DNA of 64,000 nucleotides from contig CAIIXF020000008.1 in assembly GCA_903813345.2 (NCBI GenBank), positions 629,341 through 693,340 of the forward strand. The letters are read 5' to 3'. The translations under genes and the position numbers were made by a program. Of this stretch, positions 24,244 through 36,911 are shown in pieces. Under the pieces are notes generated by a model that ran no database searches, was not told the origin of the DNA, and saw only the letters and a list, made by a program, of their open reading frames with translations. The stretch comes from Owenia fusiformis. Taxonomy: Eukaryota > Annelida > Polychaeta > Sabellida > Oweniidae. The number at the start of each line of letters is the position of its first letter. Position 1 is the stretch's first letter.

Positions 24244-27189
24244 AGACCCGTTCAAGAAGATACAGTAGAAGACAATGGAAGAATTATGATATACTATCTC
24301 ATAAAGTGCTTACTGTTCAGCACTTTTATCATTCTATAAACAAAATAAAGCTGTAAACAAGACAGTTCATATAAATGATTAACCGAGTCAATGAACAAAA
24401 CAAAAGGCGTGTCACACATAAAATCTAGAGATCTAAAGAAATACAAAGATATCCTTGTCTTTGAAATGACTAAAAAAGTTTTTTTGTTTATTTCATGATC
24501 ACAAAAACAAGAAATTATTCAGAGCATGTTTTTTTAATTTTTCAAAAGTGTGCTATGGTTTATTTTTCATCTTACCACATGTAGAGTCTATTATAAAGTA
24601 AGATATAAGTAAACATCAAATGTGAGATAGTAGAACCCGAGAGAGCTGAAGTCCTTCTAAATTGTCATGTTTTCAGCGGTTGAAGTAGAGACTTTGCATG
24701 TAAGATAGTCCAGGCTGTCAGCATCATTATTTATTTTTATCACATACATTATATTATTACAGGTATTAATCATACATAACAGTCAACTGACAATCCTTTT
24801 GCCTTATCTCTTGAAAAACAGTAGAGGCATGTTTAACCCATGTCCGCCACAAAAAGTGAACACAAAAATAGCACTCCAGTGAAGGAGGGAAGGGATCATT
24901 CAGACAACTTCAAAGTGTTAATATGATTGAAAATGCGATTTCAAAGGTACTAATCAGATTGGCTATATATATAAACACAACTTGAATCATCTTTTGTATG
25001 GCTTTTCACCAAACTATGAAAAGATTTTTTTAAGTGGGAGTTTGAATTAGATGGTTTTATTTAATGACATGCAAAGATGGTTGATGCACACTGTGTAAAG
25101 AAATACTTACAAAATAATGAATAGGAAACATGCTGAATTTAATGAATCAACAATATTTTACTGGTTATGTGTTATATAAGGAATTCTATTAAAGGTTCAT
25201 AGTGTGGTTGGTTTTGACCACAAAGATGTCCCAAGCCAGAAAACATAACAATAAAAGTGCAGTAAAGCAGTAATGGGGTAAACGCCCCCCCCCCCCCTCT
25301 CTTGAAGGTAACAACAAAACAAATGAAAGCCCATGCTCTTATGTATCAACATTTAATAAAAATGCATTTCAAGACTTCTCATCTATGGGCAAATAGAAAT
25401 ATTCGATTACAAGAAAAGACTATGTGCATTTGCTGATTCAATTTTTGTCAATATTATCATTAAGTTTACGAGAGTGAAATTATTGATTTTAATAGAACGT
25501 ATTGAGAAATTCAAACTAGATCCTGGTTTTAATTTGATATTATAAGAAGTTGTGAAAACATGGGGAGTGGAAGGCATGATTCAACGAGTGAAATCAAAGT
25601 ACAGTATGTACACTTTAGCTGAAGATTGTGTATCCTGTGTAGTCTATTGGTTTAAACTTAGCCCACAATATACCCTTGTATGTATTTCGTTAAAACTATT
25701 ATTGATTATTGAGATGGCAGCTCAATAAGTTCATGACAAATAAGCAGGTCTTCATGTGTCACTCTACCCTCTATGGCTGTATGGTGTTAGATTTCCAAAT
25801 CCAGTTGGTAGTTCTTCATCAGGTTTTTTACTTTATTTAGATTTAATTCAATTCTTGGTTTTCTTTGAATTTTGTGCCTTTTTTCAAATGATGTTGTTGA
25901 GAGTGATTGAAAACTATTTGAAGAAATCAGTGATGAAATAAATGAACTCATTAATTGAACAGATTTTGAGAAAATTTGTGTTTTATGGTATCTTCTGTTA
26001 TATCAATAGTAAATGTTGTGGTTCATACAAATCCCCATGATGTTCATCCATGTTGTATAAAGTCACTTTTACCAGATATATGAGCATCATCATGTTCACA
26101 AATAAATGGAGGTTGCTGTTCTGTTTCAATGGTTTACAGGTCTCCCAAAACATTCATTATCCAGGATTGCTCCCAAGGACTAAAGGACTTCAGAAGCTGT
26201 TTAGGGGCTATGTACATACATTATATGTACAAGTGTGGTTGTGGTGGGGATAAGGATATGAACAAACAACAACAAGGACAGATTACTGAGACAAAGCAAA
26301 CAAACAACTGGCCAACAAGTGACCAGGTCCTCATATCAGCTATAACCTTCAAGATGCATTCCTCGATGATATATCTTTTATTGACTTTTGAATTTTGGAT
26401 ATCAATTTACGTCTAGGTACAATATGAGACGCATGAACTATAAAGTGTTAGAACAAAAATATATCACGACATTTTAAGTATTCAGCAATTTATGGTCATA
26501 TGAAAGAGAACTTGAAAAGTAATTTATGAATTAATTTTGAAAGGTAGGCAGATTTATGACCTTCCAAGCTTGCTCTCTGCCGCTTTGTATAATATTTGAA
26601 ACGTTGCGACAATGTAAGTCGTAAGACTCAGTCAGTTAAAACCTTGTTGAGATTTACAATCTTTGTGAAGATAAGACTCATTGAGAGATAATCCTTATAA
26701 GTTTAATAGAAGAATTGATTCATAAATATCTGAGCATTATAACACTAGCGGATGTCACTGATCAAAGTTCTTTGTTGATAAGATTCGGTTTGCTCAATGA
26801 CGTTTCATTGGTTAAAAGGGCATCGCGTGAGACACACAAAACATCAAATACATAGTTATAACCTACTTTTTAAATCACAGGTCAGGCTGATAAGGTTGTT
26901 GTGCACTTACTTATAATATGTTCCTCAGACAAGCACTGACAAAATGACAGAATAAGTGTGTGATATTATAAAATAATGCTTACATCGCAATCATAGATAA
27001 CCTATATTGTAAATATACGTCAACACAATTTTCAAGAGCAGCATAACCAAAGATCAACTTGGGTAAATGCAGGGATAGTATGGTCAACTTGCACAGTTGT
27101 TCTTTGTATGTATCTTAATAATACATGCATACATTTTCTAGTATGTTCAAGCTTCAATTTTCTGGATTTTCATATTTCTCTTTGTATTT
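24244..27189. other. Non-coding sequence
   Basis: No supported gene. A C run of 13 is at 25285-25297. A possible regulatory cluster at 26660-26894 is listed separately. Confidence 0.55.
26660..26894. promoter_or_regulatory. Possible cis-regulatory module with GATA, TCF and CCAAT motifs
   Basis: AGATAAG (26669-26675), AGATAA (26686-26691), TGATAAG (26776-26782) and a further TGATAAGG near 26888 are GATA-type sites. TGATCAAAG (26759-26767) is a TCF/LEF-type site. A TGACGTTT half-CRE and an inverted CCAAT lie near 26800. GATA words are common in AT-rich DNA, so the cluster is only suggestive. Confidence 0.25.
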
Positions 27190-27700
27190 AGGAAGTATTA
27201 TTCCTTCAATGGTTGTTCCTTCAATATATGTTCTTTCAATGGTTGTCCCTTCCACAATTGTTCCTTTAATAAGTGTTTCTTCAATGGCCATTCCTTCAAT
27301 GGTAGTTTCTTTAATGGTTGTTCTTTTAATGGTTGTTCTTTCAATGGTTGTTCCTTCAACAATTATTCCTTCAATGGCTGTTCCTTTCAACGGCAGTTCC
27401 TTTAATGGTTGTTCCTTCAATGGCTGTTCCTTTAATGGTTGTTCCTTTCACAATTGTTCCTTCAATGGTTGTTCCTTTCACAATTGTTCCTTCAATGGTT
27501 GTTCCTTTAAATGGTTGTTCCTTTCACAATTGTTCCTTCAATGGTTGTTCCTTTAAATGGTTGTTCCTTTCACAATTGTTCCTTCAATGGTTGTTCCTTT
27601 AAATGGTTGTTCCTTTCACAATTGTTCCTCCAATGGTTGTTCCTTTAAATGGTTGTTCCTTTCACAATTGTTCCTTCAATGGTTGTTCCTTATACAGCTG
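27190..27700. repeat. Minisatellite, 15-bp units with a 46-bp higher-order repeat
   Basis: About 500 bp built from 15-16 bp variants of CAATGGTTGTTCCTT and CACAATTGTTCCTTT. The part at 27509-27692 is exactly four copies of a 46-bp higher-order unit (16+15+15). Open frames on both strands here (up to 143 codons on +) are by-products of a repeat lacking stop codons and show VVPSM- or EGTTI-like repeats only. It is not taken as a gene. Confidence 0.95.
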
Positions 27701-27832
27701 TTTTGGTTCAGTCTTAAAATTCCCTTCAGAGGTGTCTTCAACAGAATTATTTTACTTTTTGAAGAAGTTGCTATGATTCAATCATAGAAAACATTAAGCT
27801 ATTATTTTTAATGTAAATACAATTCAACCCCT

Positions 27833-27891
27833 CAGGCCCGTAGCCAGGATTTGCCAAGGGGGGGTTCAGTTTTCAAAAATTTCCAGGGGGA
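27833..27891. mobile_element. Truncated copy of the GGCCCGTAGCC-ended element
   Basis: Begins CAGGCCCGTAGCCAGGATTT and continues GCCAAGGGGGGGTTCA, matching the inverted right end of the element at 51976-52189. Only one end is present, so it is a truncated insertion. Confidence 0.8.
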
Positions 27892-30800
27892 TCTTTGTAA
27901 ATCTAATCTTTCTGATACTTATTTTGCTTTGGTTGAATTTGCTCCGATCTTCAACAGCAGCACCTGGCGATGAGTATTCTGCTCAAAACTATATGCACTG
28001 TTACTGAAAATCTGAGAAAATGTGACCACATCATTAGGGAGTGTGGGTCTGCTCAATTTTGGATTTCTCAAACGAAACTACCTAAGATTTGAGAGCTGAA
28101 TTTATTTGAAGTTTCTAAATTTAATGTGTTTTGAGAAGAAGTATTGAGAGAAGAATTATTGAATGAAGTGCATATGGAAGGGCTTCAGCAGTATAATCAC
28201 TATTCATATCTTGTCTTTCAGATGAGCCATTTAAAGCACATAAGTCAGTGGATGAAAATCTTATTTGCTCAAACTTTGGGTTTAATTTTACATGGCTTAA
28301 CTTCTCAACCTGCCAGCACTATTGTCGAAAATGCTTCAACTGGTGCATGGTTTGGATCGTGTGAACTTTTGAAATTATTTGAAATCAGTGCATTAACAGC
28401 TTCCATATTTTAAGAGTAGTAAAGATTGCACAATCAACAACATCGGTCACCTTTAGCATGACGACAGTAATGTGTCAGGCACGGCATGTATGACATCATC
28501 AACCTTTATGTTTCACCTGCATAGTAAAAACAAATAAAATAACGCCACATTCTTTAGGCCTTTATCCTCAGAAGTGGAACATAAACAGTTGTTTATGCAC
28601 TTTCTTTTATGTTGGTGAAATATATAAAAACGTTCTATTGAAATTTTAACTGGCTAAGTGGGAAAACATAACGTGAATTATCACGAGTTTTTCACTCAAA
28701 AAAAGTAAACACATTTATATCTTAGATGTTATTTGTTCATTAGTAATTTATTGAATGATAAGGTTGAAAAATCAACTTTTGAAAAAGTACGAAGTTCATT
28801 ATGCCTGTTATTTCAGCTCATTAATTTTCAATTTTATTGCATCAAAATATTGGTGAATAGATTAAAAACATATTAATCTAGACTAGAGTAACCATTAAAG
28901 AGATAGTTTGCATGCTTTTGAAAATAGTGCCACTCACCATAACATTTGAAATGATCAAATATTATCAATGTTTTTGTGGATTAAGGTGGGTGAGGTTAAG
29001 TAGAATGAGAGCATACTGGCATCACCAAATCCAAGTAAATTCAGACTACCAGACCCACCTTAATATAGCACATAAGCAATGGTTACAATAAAACTACAAA
29101 AGGAGGGGAAATGTGAAAGGATCCTTATATTATTAACAGGGGTGCTTTCATTATTTCATTATTTAGCAAGAAATTATTCTGCCAATGGTGCATAATGTTA
29201 TTTATATACAAGTATATAAACACATAAAATGTTTATGCTGCATATAAATATATATAATAACAACTTTATTTAAAAAAATTATATATACTGTAGATAGATA
29301 AACACTTTGTGGTCACAATGCCCATAATATGTGGTTATTTACCAAAGTACATATTTTAAGAAGGGAGCTGTTGGCTTTATTTTTATACCAAAAGAATAAA
29401 ACGGAAATTCATATTTACCAATTGAGCTAAGATTTCACTGCATGATGAATTGAGGGCATTCACAAATTATGAATAGAGGGAATTTTTAAATTTAAAGTTG
29501 TATGATTTCAGAGGGATATATGAAAATACAATCAAGTTAAGTAAATATTTCTTATACAAACACATCAACAGAAAAAGATTACACAGTCATGACAAAATTC
29601 AAATGAGAGATGTCAGACAAAGAGGAACCCAACAAGTGCTAGTAGGGCAAAAGTAAATAATGAAAGAAAAATATAAATCATTATAGAATATTCACTGGAG
29701 GGCTTTTAAAGATGATATTAAAGTCCAAGATTAAACATTATTAATCAATGATGATTACGACGCACCTGCTGACAGTACATATGCACTTAGAATTGTCAGC
29801 CGAAATGTAAACACAATCTGGCGACTTAAACATCTGGTTGAGAGTGTGTTTTCAATGTCAACTTTCAATGGGTTGTACACAATGGGATGTGAAAGGCGAT
29901 TGTCATTTTCCTTCCTTGAAAGGAATCTTTCATTTGGTACTTTATGTTTAAGATGACAAAATTGGTTAATAACATGCAATGCTTTAAAACAGTGTCCTGT
30001 TATATCATTTTTGCCAATATATTTGTGATTGTGTTTTTTCAGAATCTTCACCAGATCCAATATTCTATTCCAAAATCTTTTGTACTTAGTTAACAAATGG
30101 AATGAAGAATTTATCTACATGTGGAAAATATTCAAAATTATGATTTAGGGCTTCATGAGACAAAGAGACATGATTCTTAAGGGCCACTTCTAACGGACCA
30201 TAACCAACCGCTTGTCACTTCAAGCTTTCTAAGGTCCGGCAACTTTCAATTAGAGAGACACAAAACTGAGTAAACAAAATAGCATTCAATTTGAATAAAT
30301 TTTGGTGAAATCAATTATTACCTGACATTCTAAGAGGCTATTAACGTATGCGTCCCGTTTGGATTCAAAACCCATGGCGTCCTTTCATTACCCAGGGTGC
30401 ATTGAAACAAGGGGCGTAATTATCGGCACTCCAATACTCTCTGATACACCTCAATGCACCAGTATACAATGATTATCACCCAAACAACCACAAATTTACG
30501 TGCGGATAGAATTTCCATTCAACCCTTTATAAAAATTTGAAAGTCAACCATTATCTGAAATATTTCCAAAAAAAATTAAAAAATCAAACTTACATCTATG
30601 TCAAAATAATAGTCATCAGCATATTTTCCAGGCTGTATTGTTTCAATCATAGATCGTTCAAAAGTATGAAAAATCTCAGAAATCGGCAGCATTTTTTGTA
30701 GTTTTTCTAAGGTTACTTTTTACATTCCAATACAATCCCCACATAGTATAAGTTGATCTTTGAACTTTCTTTTGAATTCAAATTGAAGAAAAAAATAACA

Positions 30801-31420
30801 CATTTAATTGTATTCATTATGACTGGTTGCTTTACCTTTGCAGTCAACATGCGAAGTAATTTATCAACATATAATGGGGCATTTGTACCCGATTTCAAAA
30901 AGATAAATACTTCATATGCATAGATGAATCAAAAAATCTTATCGCCAACGATCAAGGATTTTTTTTTCTAAATGCAAAACAAAAACAGAAAACAGTCTGA
31001 TATTTACGGCAACATCATATGTTATAATGTCATGAATTTGGTGTTTAATAACTTCATGTATATCATATAAGATGACGGCACTGTCACACAATCACTTGTA
31101 GCCCCAGGGTCTTCATTTCCACTTAAATTGGCACTGGAAGGAACAAAAGGGAATTCAGGTGTGTGAATCTCATGGACCACTTATGTTAAGCAGTGATCTT
31201 TTAGTTTAGGAAAAGCCGGTGACCTGCTATCAGCTTCTGCAGAATGTAAACAAAGCCTGCATAGCTGACTACCACTAAAGCGCTAATGTGTAACTTGACC
31301 TTTTTAACATTGCTGGCATTTGGTTGCTATTAAAAGACAGCCACTTGCTTGTGAGATGTAACTAGGATTAGGGTTTCCCAATTTTGGGGGTAGTCTTAGT
31401 AAAATATGTCTGGGGGGCGT

Positions 31421-31515
31421 TTGCAGGAAGGGATCAAAACAATTCTTTCAATCCTGCATAGGCAAGACAATTCTCTAAATGAACAATTTTGAATCAAGTT
31501 GATCCCTTCCTGCAA
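31421..31515. repeat. Inverted repeat with perfect 17-bp arms
   Basis: TTGCAGGAAGGGATCAA at 31421-31437 is perfectly complementary to 31499-31515, with a 61-bp loop that adds some further imperfect pairing (AATTC/GAATC). It could be a MITE core or a transcribed hairpin. The loop is too long for a usual microRNA precursor. Confidence 0.7.
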
Positions 31516-32373
31516 TTTTGAGAGATTTAATGTTCAAGTTGCCAGAATGTTCAGAGAAAATACATTTATTAAGTAACCAGCCTGTCATCAAGGTGCTTTA
31601 ATCTGATAAACTTTCACTTAAACTAAGAGAAACCCTGGAAACATTAGAGGAAGGGGTAGTACTTTCACAAAGTGTTAATTTCAAGACCCAACTCAGTATT
31701 AATTACAAGCTGTAATACTATTTTTAAGATGATCACACATTTTAGATACCAAAGAGTTTCTGTGTAAGCATTAGGCCATATGGTGGGAAATCCTAGCAGT
31801 GACGTCACTCACTAGCTGATAAGACCAGCTTGAGTAGCATTAAGTGCACTAACTAAAAGTTCGTTTACAGGCCAGCATAACATAAGTGGGACTGGGGCGC
31901 AATTAGGGTTGGCACTAATGTGTTGACATGTTCTACACCATTGAATTCCTGAAAATGACTCTACATGCAATGTCTCAGAGCATTATAATTACTGGCTGGT
32001 AATTGCCCATTTTGGCTGGAAACCCATACACTGTTGTTACCTCTTATTATTCCCTATATCAAATTGCATGGGATGCTGGGTGTAGGTGTCCCTTTAGTAG
32101 TTGACAGTTAGTGAACTCCCATTATAATATTCATGTAAAGGCCCATTAGTGATTAGTGGTCATTTTTGTTCTGAAATAATGTGACACATTTATGCATACA
32201 TCTGTAGTTGTTGTTTTGCATGTAATCGCTAATGACCCATAGGCAATTGTTATATGGCATGTTTGGTTCCTGTACTGCTCTACCCCTACCCCCCCCCCCC
32301 CCACTGCCCTTCAAAATCTATTATAAAATTACCAATTCTTTGATAAAACTAAACCAAATGCCTGTTCATTGTT

Positions 32374-32462
32374 TACAGTGCCATGTAAAGCCTTAGGGCC
32401 TTTTTAGCCATAAGGCCTTTATATGCTACAGGTCCTTTACTAGCCACAGGGCCTTTACTAGT
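32374..32462. repeat. Decayed short tandem repeat
   Basis: Four or five diverged copies of about 20 bp around the words AGGGCCTTTACTAGCCACA, AAGGCCTTTATATGCTACA and related forms. Confidence 0.5.
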
Positions 32463-34916
32463 CAAATGTTCTTATTATTCCATCTAACTAGAGTCTCAAA
32501 TGCAGCAGCTCATATTCAGCCAATTCCCTCTTTAGTACAATGGCTAATTTTAACTTTTTCTTGAAACTTTGTGTTGGACTGTAACTGTCAAAATTGTTAA
32601 ATGGATAATGGTTATTAAAGCAAAGATTAAACATATACTAGAGTAAAGTAAAACATTAAACACAAGTTAAAACAGGGCTACACTACTTGAAATAGAGCCC
32701 TTCATATCCCATACATCCTAATGGCCACTATACAAATATTTAGTAATGGATTGAATATATTTAGATATATCTGCATATTCTACTTGTATACTCAATTTCC
32801 AGTTTCAATGTCTTGGAAATTCAAAATGCTGTCTACATTTAAAAGAACAGCAATATTTAATGACTGAAACGAAAAAATTGTTGCCACTTAAGACATTTTC
32901 TGAATAAAAATCAACAGAAAATATAATTGCGGGGAAAAAGATTATGGGATGTAATGGCCTCACTGTTTCATTTGTATTTTCTAATGTTACCATTTGTGTC
33001 ATGCTTTGCTGGGAACATAATTTCAACTCAAAGACTCTTATGGCAAATGACATAATTTCGCTAACGATCAAGAGGTACAATGACCGAGACTAATTGCAAC
33101 TCTATTTTCCGGCTCAAACAGAGACATGACGGTGAATTGCATGATATTTGACAAATAGAACAATCAGCAATATTAAATATTGTCATTCGGAGATAACTCA
33201 TTATATATTCAACTCTAAAACACTTTTTATTAACTGAAATTTCTCCATTATCTAATAAATGATAAATTACAACCAATTTTGTAACTTCCCACAATTATCG
33301 CCCAGTATGGATGCCCACTTAATTACAAAAGGATGAAAAACTTGGAAATGTGACAGTATTGGAATTTCTGAATTAAACATGGAGAAAGGATAGCCTGTTG
33401 AGCAAAACCCTTGCAAAAACACGTTGTTCAATATGAAACTCTTTTATTCAAAAAAGTAAAAGTAAGAAATATCTGAGTCTCAGGTATATTCTATGGATGT
33501 GCTCCACATGCTTATGTCACACATCATTATTTAATAGCACCAGTTAATTCATGTTAATGTTCTGTTTGACTCCTGCAGCTCTTCATATTGTAAGGGTTCA
33601 CTGTGTATAATAATGGGGTTAATATGATTTGTTTGGCATTCATGGTTGTGCTAGATCATCAAATATAAACAAAATATAAACAAAACAAAATGAACATGGT
33701 CAAAATTTCATTTTTTAACATTCTTATCCTAAAAATGAAGATGCCAATTGGGTCAAAAGATACAAAATAAATGAAGTTCATTTTAGTTCATTTTTTCACA
33801 TAAATCATGTGAGGGCAACTGGAAAAATAGAACAAGGGATTAAATAATTATCACATCATGACAAAGTGTGTGAACATGCATGTATGAATATGACATAAAA
33901 TAATATAATACCCCCATTCACAACTCATTATGTAGTTATTATTCCCATTACTTTATTTCACTCATATCGTGTCATGTGAACAAGCCACAGTAATCAAATT
34001 CAAACTGCTAAATTGAGCACATGCGGAGGTAAATACCACGACCATGAGAACAATATTTCTTTTTTTGTAGTAGATAGTGATAGAGTTTTTCCTTACAAAT
34101 TAACATTTTTCCAAGATCCTTGGATATCAGACTGGGATATGTGGTGTTCAAGGTTGGGCCAGGACATGTAAAAGACTTCCTTGAAGTGATTATGTGATGA
34201 AGACGAGTTGACGCAAAATGTGTACAAAGATGCAGGTGTTATTCATGTCAATTGGTGATAGGGAAGGATTAAAGGGATTAGAGAAGAGGAAGTTTTCAAT
34301 GTGAATAAGTACATCGAGGGTTTAATAAAAATTAATCAAAAATCAATCAATTACATTATGGAATTTTTGGTACTATTCATGTTTGAAAATGTTTCAAATA
34401 TTCAATGTGCTTCGAAATGTTTAAATAATATCCAAGGGTTATTACCAGGATGGGAACTCAAGAAAAATGATCATGTTTAAGAAGCAATATTTGAATAAGA
34501 ACTTAAACAGACACCAATTAGACATAAACTTAACAGTCCACGAGAGAAATGCTAGAAAGTCAGAATGTCCATTCAAAAGTTAGAAGACGAAGGATATGGA
34601 AAAGCATTACATTACCCAAGGGGAATTCTAAACTGGTATAGGGACATACATTCCTCTGCTTATTTGCTGTTGTCCACTTAGCAAGATATAAACACGAACC
34701 AACATCACTTGAGTGGCATTTAAGCCATTGCCCTCGGACAAAACACAACGAATAAGAGGCTTTTGTTTAAAACATCTAATTATCCGCACTTTCATCAGTG
34801 CTATGTAAAGTTCAGAGAGGACCAGCAGGTATTTGTGGATGAGTGAGAATGTCAATAAATAAAAAAACAACATTCTATAACGTACAAATATATTTAATAA
34901 CACCCTATGTATGCTT

Positions 34917-35130
34917 ATCCCATGTGCCCCAGTTGATGACACACAAGGTACTGTTGTCCCATGTGCCCTTGTTGATAACACACCACATACTGTTGCCCCA
35001 TATGCTCCAGTTGATAACACACCACGTACTGTTGTCCCATATGCCCCAGTTGATAGCACACCATGTACTGTTGTCCCATGTGCCCCAGTTGATAACACAC
35101 CGCGTACTGTTGCCCCATATGCCCCAGTTG
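34917..35130. repeat. Minisatellite, 39-bp unit, about 5.5 copies
   Basis: The unit contains GTTGTCCCATGTGCCCCAGT followed by TGATAACACACC and a CGTACT block; copies differ by a few substitutions. As 39 is a multiple of three and the unit has few stops, several frames stay open on both strands with 13-residue repeats. These are judged non-coding. Confidence 0.95.
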
Positions 35131-35643
35131 CATACAATAACAATAATACTAGATACAGGATATTCTTTTATCTAACATCTATTTTCATCCAATAAATCCA
35201 CATACCTAAATCATTTGCTACATATCATTTGTAAACAATAGAAATTCAAATCATCTGATCTTAATGGGGGATTATAATGGAGTATTATAAAGATTAAAAT
35301 TAAACACAAAAACAATAGAAAAGACGAATTTATAAATGGCAACCATGGGAAGCCAAAGATGGACCTAATGGTCAGATCATACGAGTAAATTGGAAACTCA
35401 AGAAAACAAAAGGGATTCCAATTACGAGAATTATGATTATGATGTTCGATTATGATACAGTTTACATGCAATAACAAACATATATCATAAAAGGTGAACA
35501 ATATAGTGATATCTATTACCACTGGATTCATAAAGATGATGCTATTATGACAGCTTAGTGTTGATCCAACAGAGCTAAGACAAATGCTTGCAACAGATCA
35601 AGGAATATAATAACTATGTAATGATACATATGCACATTAAGAG

Positions 35644-35766
35644 ATACTGAGGCCAAACATACTGAAGCCAAACATACTGAGGCTAAATATACTGAGGCCA
35701 AACATACTAAGGCTAAATATACTGAGGCCAAATATACTGAGGCTAAGTATATTGAGGCCAAATACA
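35644..35766. repeat. Minisatellite, 15-bp unit, about 8 copies
   Basis: Tandem variants of ACTGAGGCCAAACAT / ACTGAGGCTAAATAT. Looser purine-rich relatives continue to about 35840. Open minus-strand frames here are by-products of the repeat. Confidence 0.92.
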
Positions 35767-36362
35767 GCAGAAAAATAAAGCTTAATGAGACCAAAAAACA
35801 CACAGGCAAAGCATAAAGAGGGTAAACACAAAGAGGTCCACACATTTGCTGGTACTGTTAATATGTATTCTCATGACCAGCATTGTTATTCAATTTGTTT
35901 CAGCCCAATTACACCATGAAAGATAGTGCAAGTGAAGAGTGCACCTATTAACTTAATTATGATTACAAATGAAAGTAGTAAGTACTAATTAGTGGATAAT
36001 TGGTATTCTCAGCATATAGTAAAACACCTCTACAGGTATCAATGTAAAGCTGATTTATACTTGTCTCATAGTTGCATCTTCGATTTTCAAAGTTTGAAGT
36101 TAAAATGGTAAAAAAATTACATCATATATTACATGTTATGGTGTTTCAAAAACAAACATATAAAAGCAAAATAGATGAGAGAGGACTCAAACAATAGGGA
36201 ATGAATATATAATAATACATAGTAGTGCTACAAAAAGAAATGTCCAATGAGTTCTGACAATTCTAAAGTGATGCCCTCAAACTAAACAAAACAAGTACTT
36301 TTACAACTTATCACAAAAAGGAGAAAAAAGTATTAGAGGACTTAGGTTCAGTATCTTTCCTA

Positions 36363-36911
36363 TCTGTCTGCTATGGTATTCTGAATCTTATCTGATGTGT
36401 TTATTTTTCTCTTTTTAGGCTTTCTCTCTAAATTATGAATGAAATGCATGAATTTCTGGCATTTCTATATAATTTAGAGTGTTGACTACATGCCTGTTTA
36501 CTTAATTCCTTACTAATTTCACACTTTTTCACTTTATTTTCTCTTTTAAATGTGACTATAGTGAAGTTTTCTCAGAGGCATTCCCCAGCATGAACTCTCT
36601 TCACTTTCTAGAGCAACACATTTATATGGCTAATGGGACACCTAATAATGTGCAAAGGGGGTTAATTAAAAGTGAAAACAATACTGAGATAATACCAGGC
36701 TATTCTACCATTTTATGAAGCATCCCATTGGCCAAGTTTTAAAGTGCAAATAAAGTCAAGAAAGTGAAACTTAACAATAAATAGACTGAAAAAAATGTTG
36801 AAGCAAGAATCTAAAATATATGAAAAATATATGAAAAAACAAGAAAATCAGAAACTTTATTCAAATTTTAGAGAGAAATTGAGTGTAAAATAAGCATGAT
36901 GAGCAGACGGA
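36363..36911. mobile_element. Complete foldback element with long inverted arms
   Basis: The + arm (about 36363-36560) and the inverted arm (about 36735-36911) carry the same landmarks: CTGTCTGCT at the outer end, TTTCTCTCTAAATT, GGCATTTCTATATAATTTAG, and TTCCTTACTAATTTCAC. The centre of about 175 bp is unique. The arms are imperfect (visibly diverged). No coding frame is present. It is a non-autonomous, MITE- or foldback-like element of about 550 bp. No clear target duplication was found. Confidence 0.75.

Larger units (their letters stand above)
27892..34916. other. Long non-coding stretch
   Basis: About 7 kb without a supported gene. A minus-strand frame of 113 codons (29755-30096) has no recognisable domain. 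The 30160-30460 part is CpG-richer. An inverted repeat (31421-31515), a C run (32289-32302) and decayed GGGCCTTTACTAG-type tandem words (32374-32462) are the only structures noted. Confidence 0.55.

Noticed and set aside
27125..27787. Long frames on both strands encoding repeated VVPS/EGTTI-like peptides
   Set aside because: By-product of a stop-free 15-bp minisatellite; open on both strands at once and broken by the 46-bp higher-order unit.
34628..35175. Frames with 13-residue repeats (up to 171 codons)
   Set aside because: They arise from the 39-bp minisatellite and run into unrelated flanking sequence.
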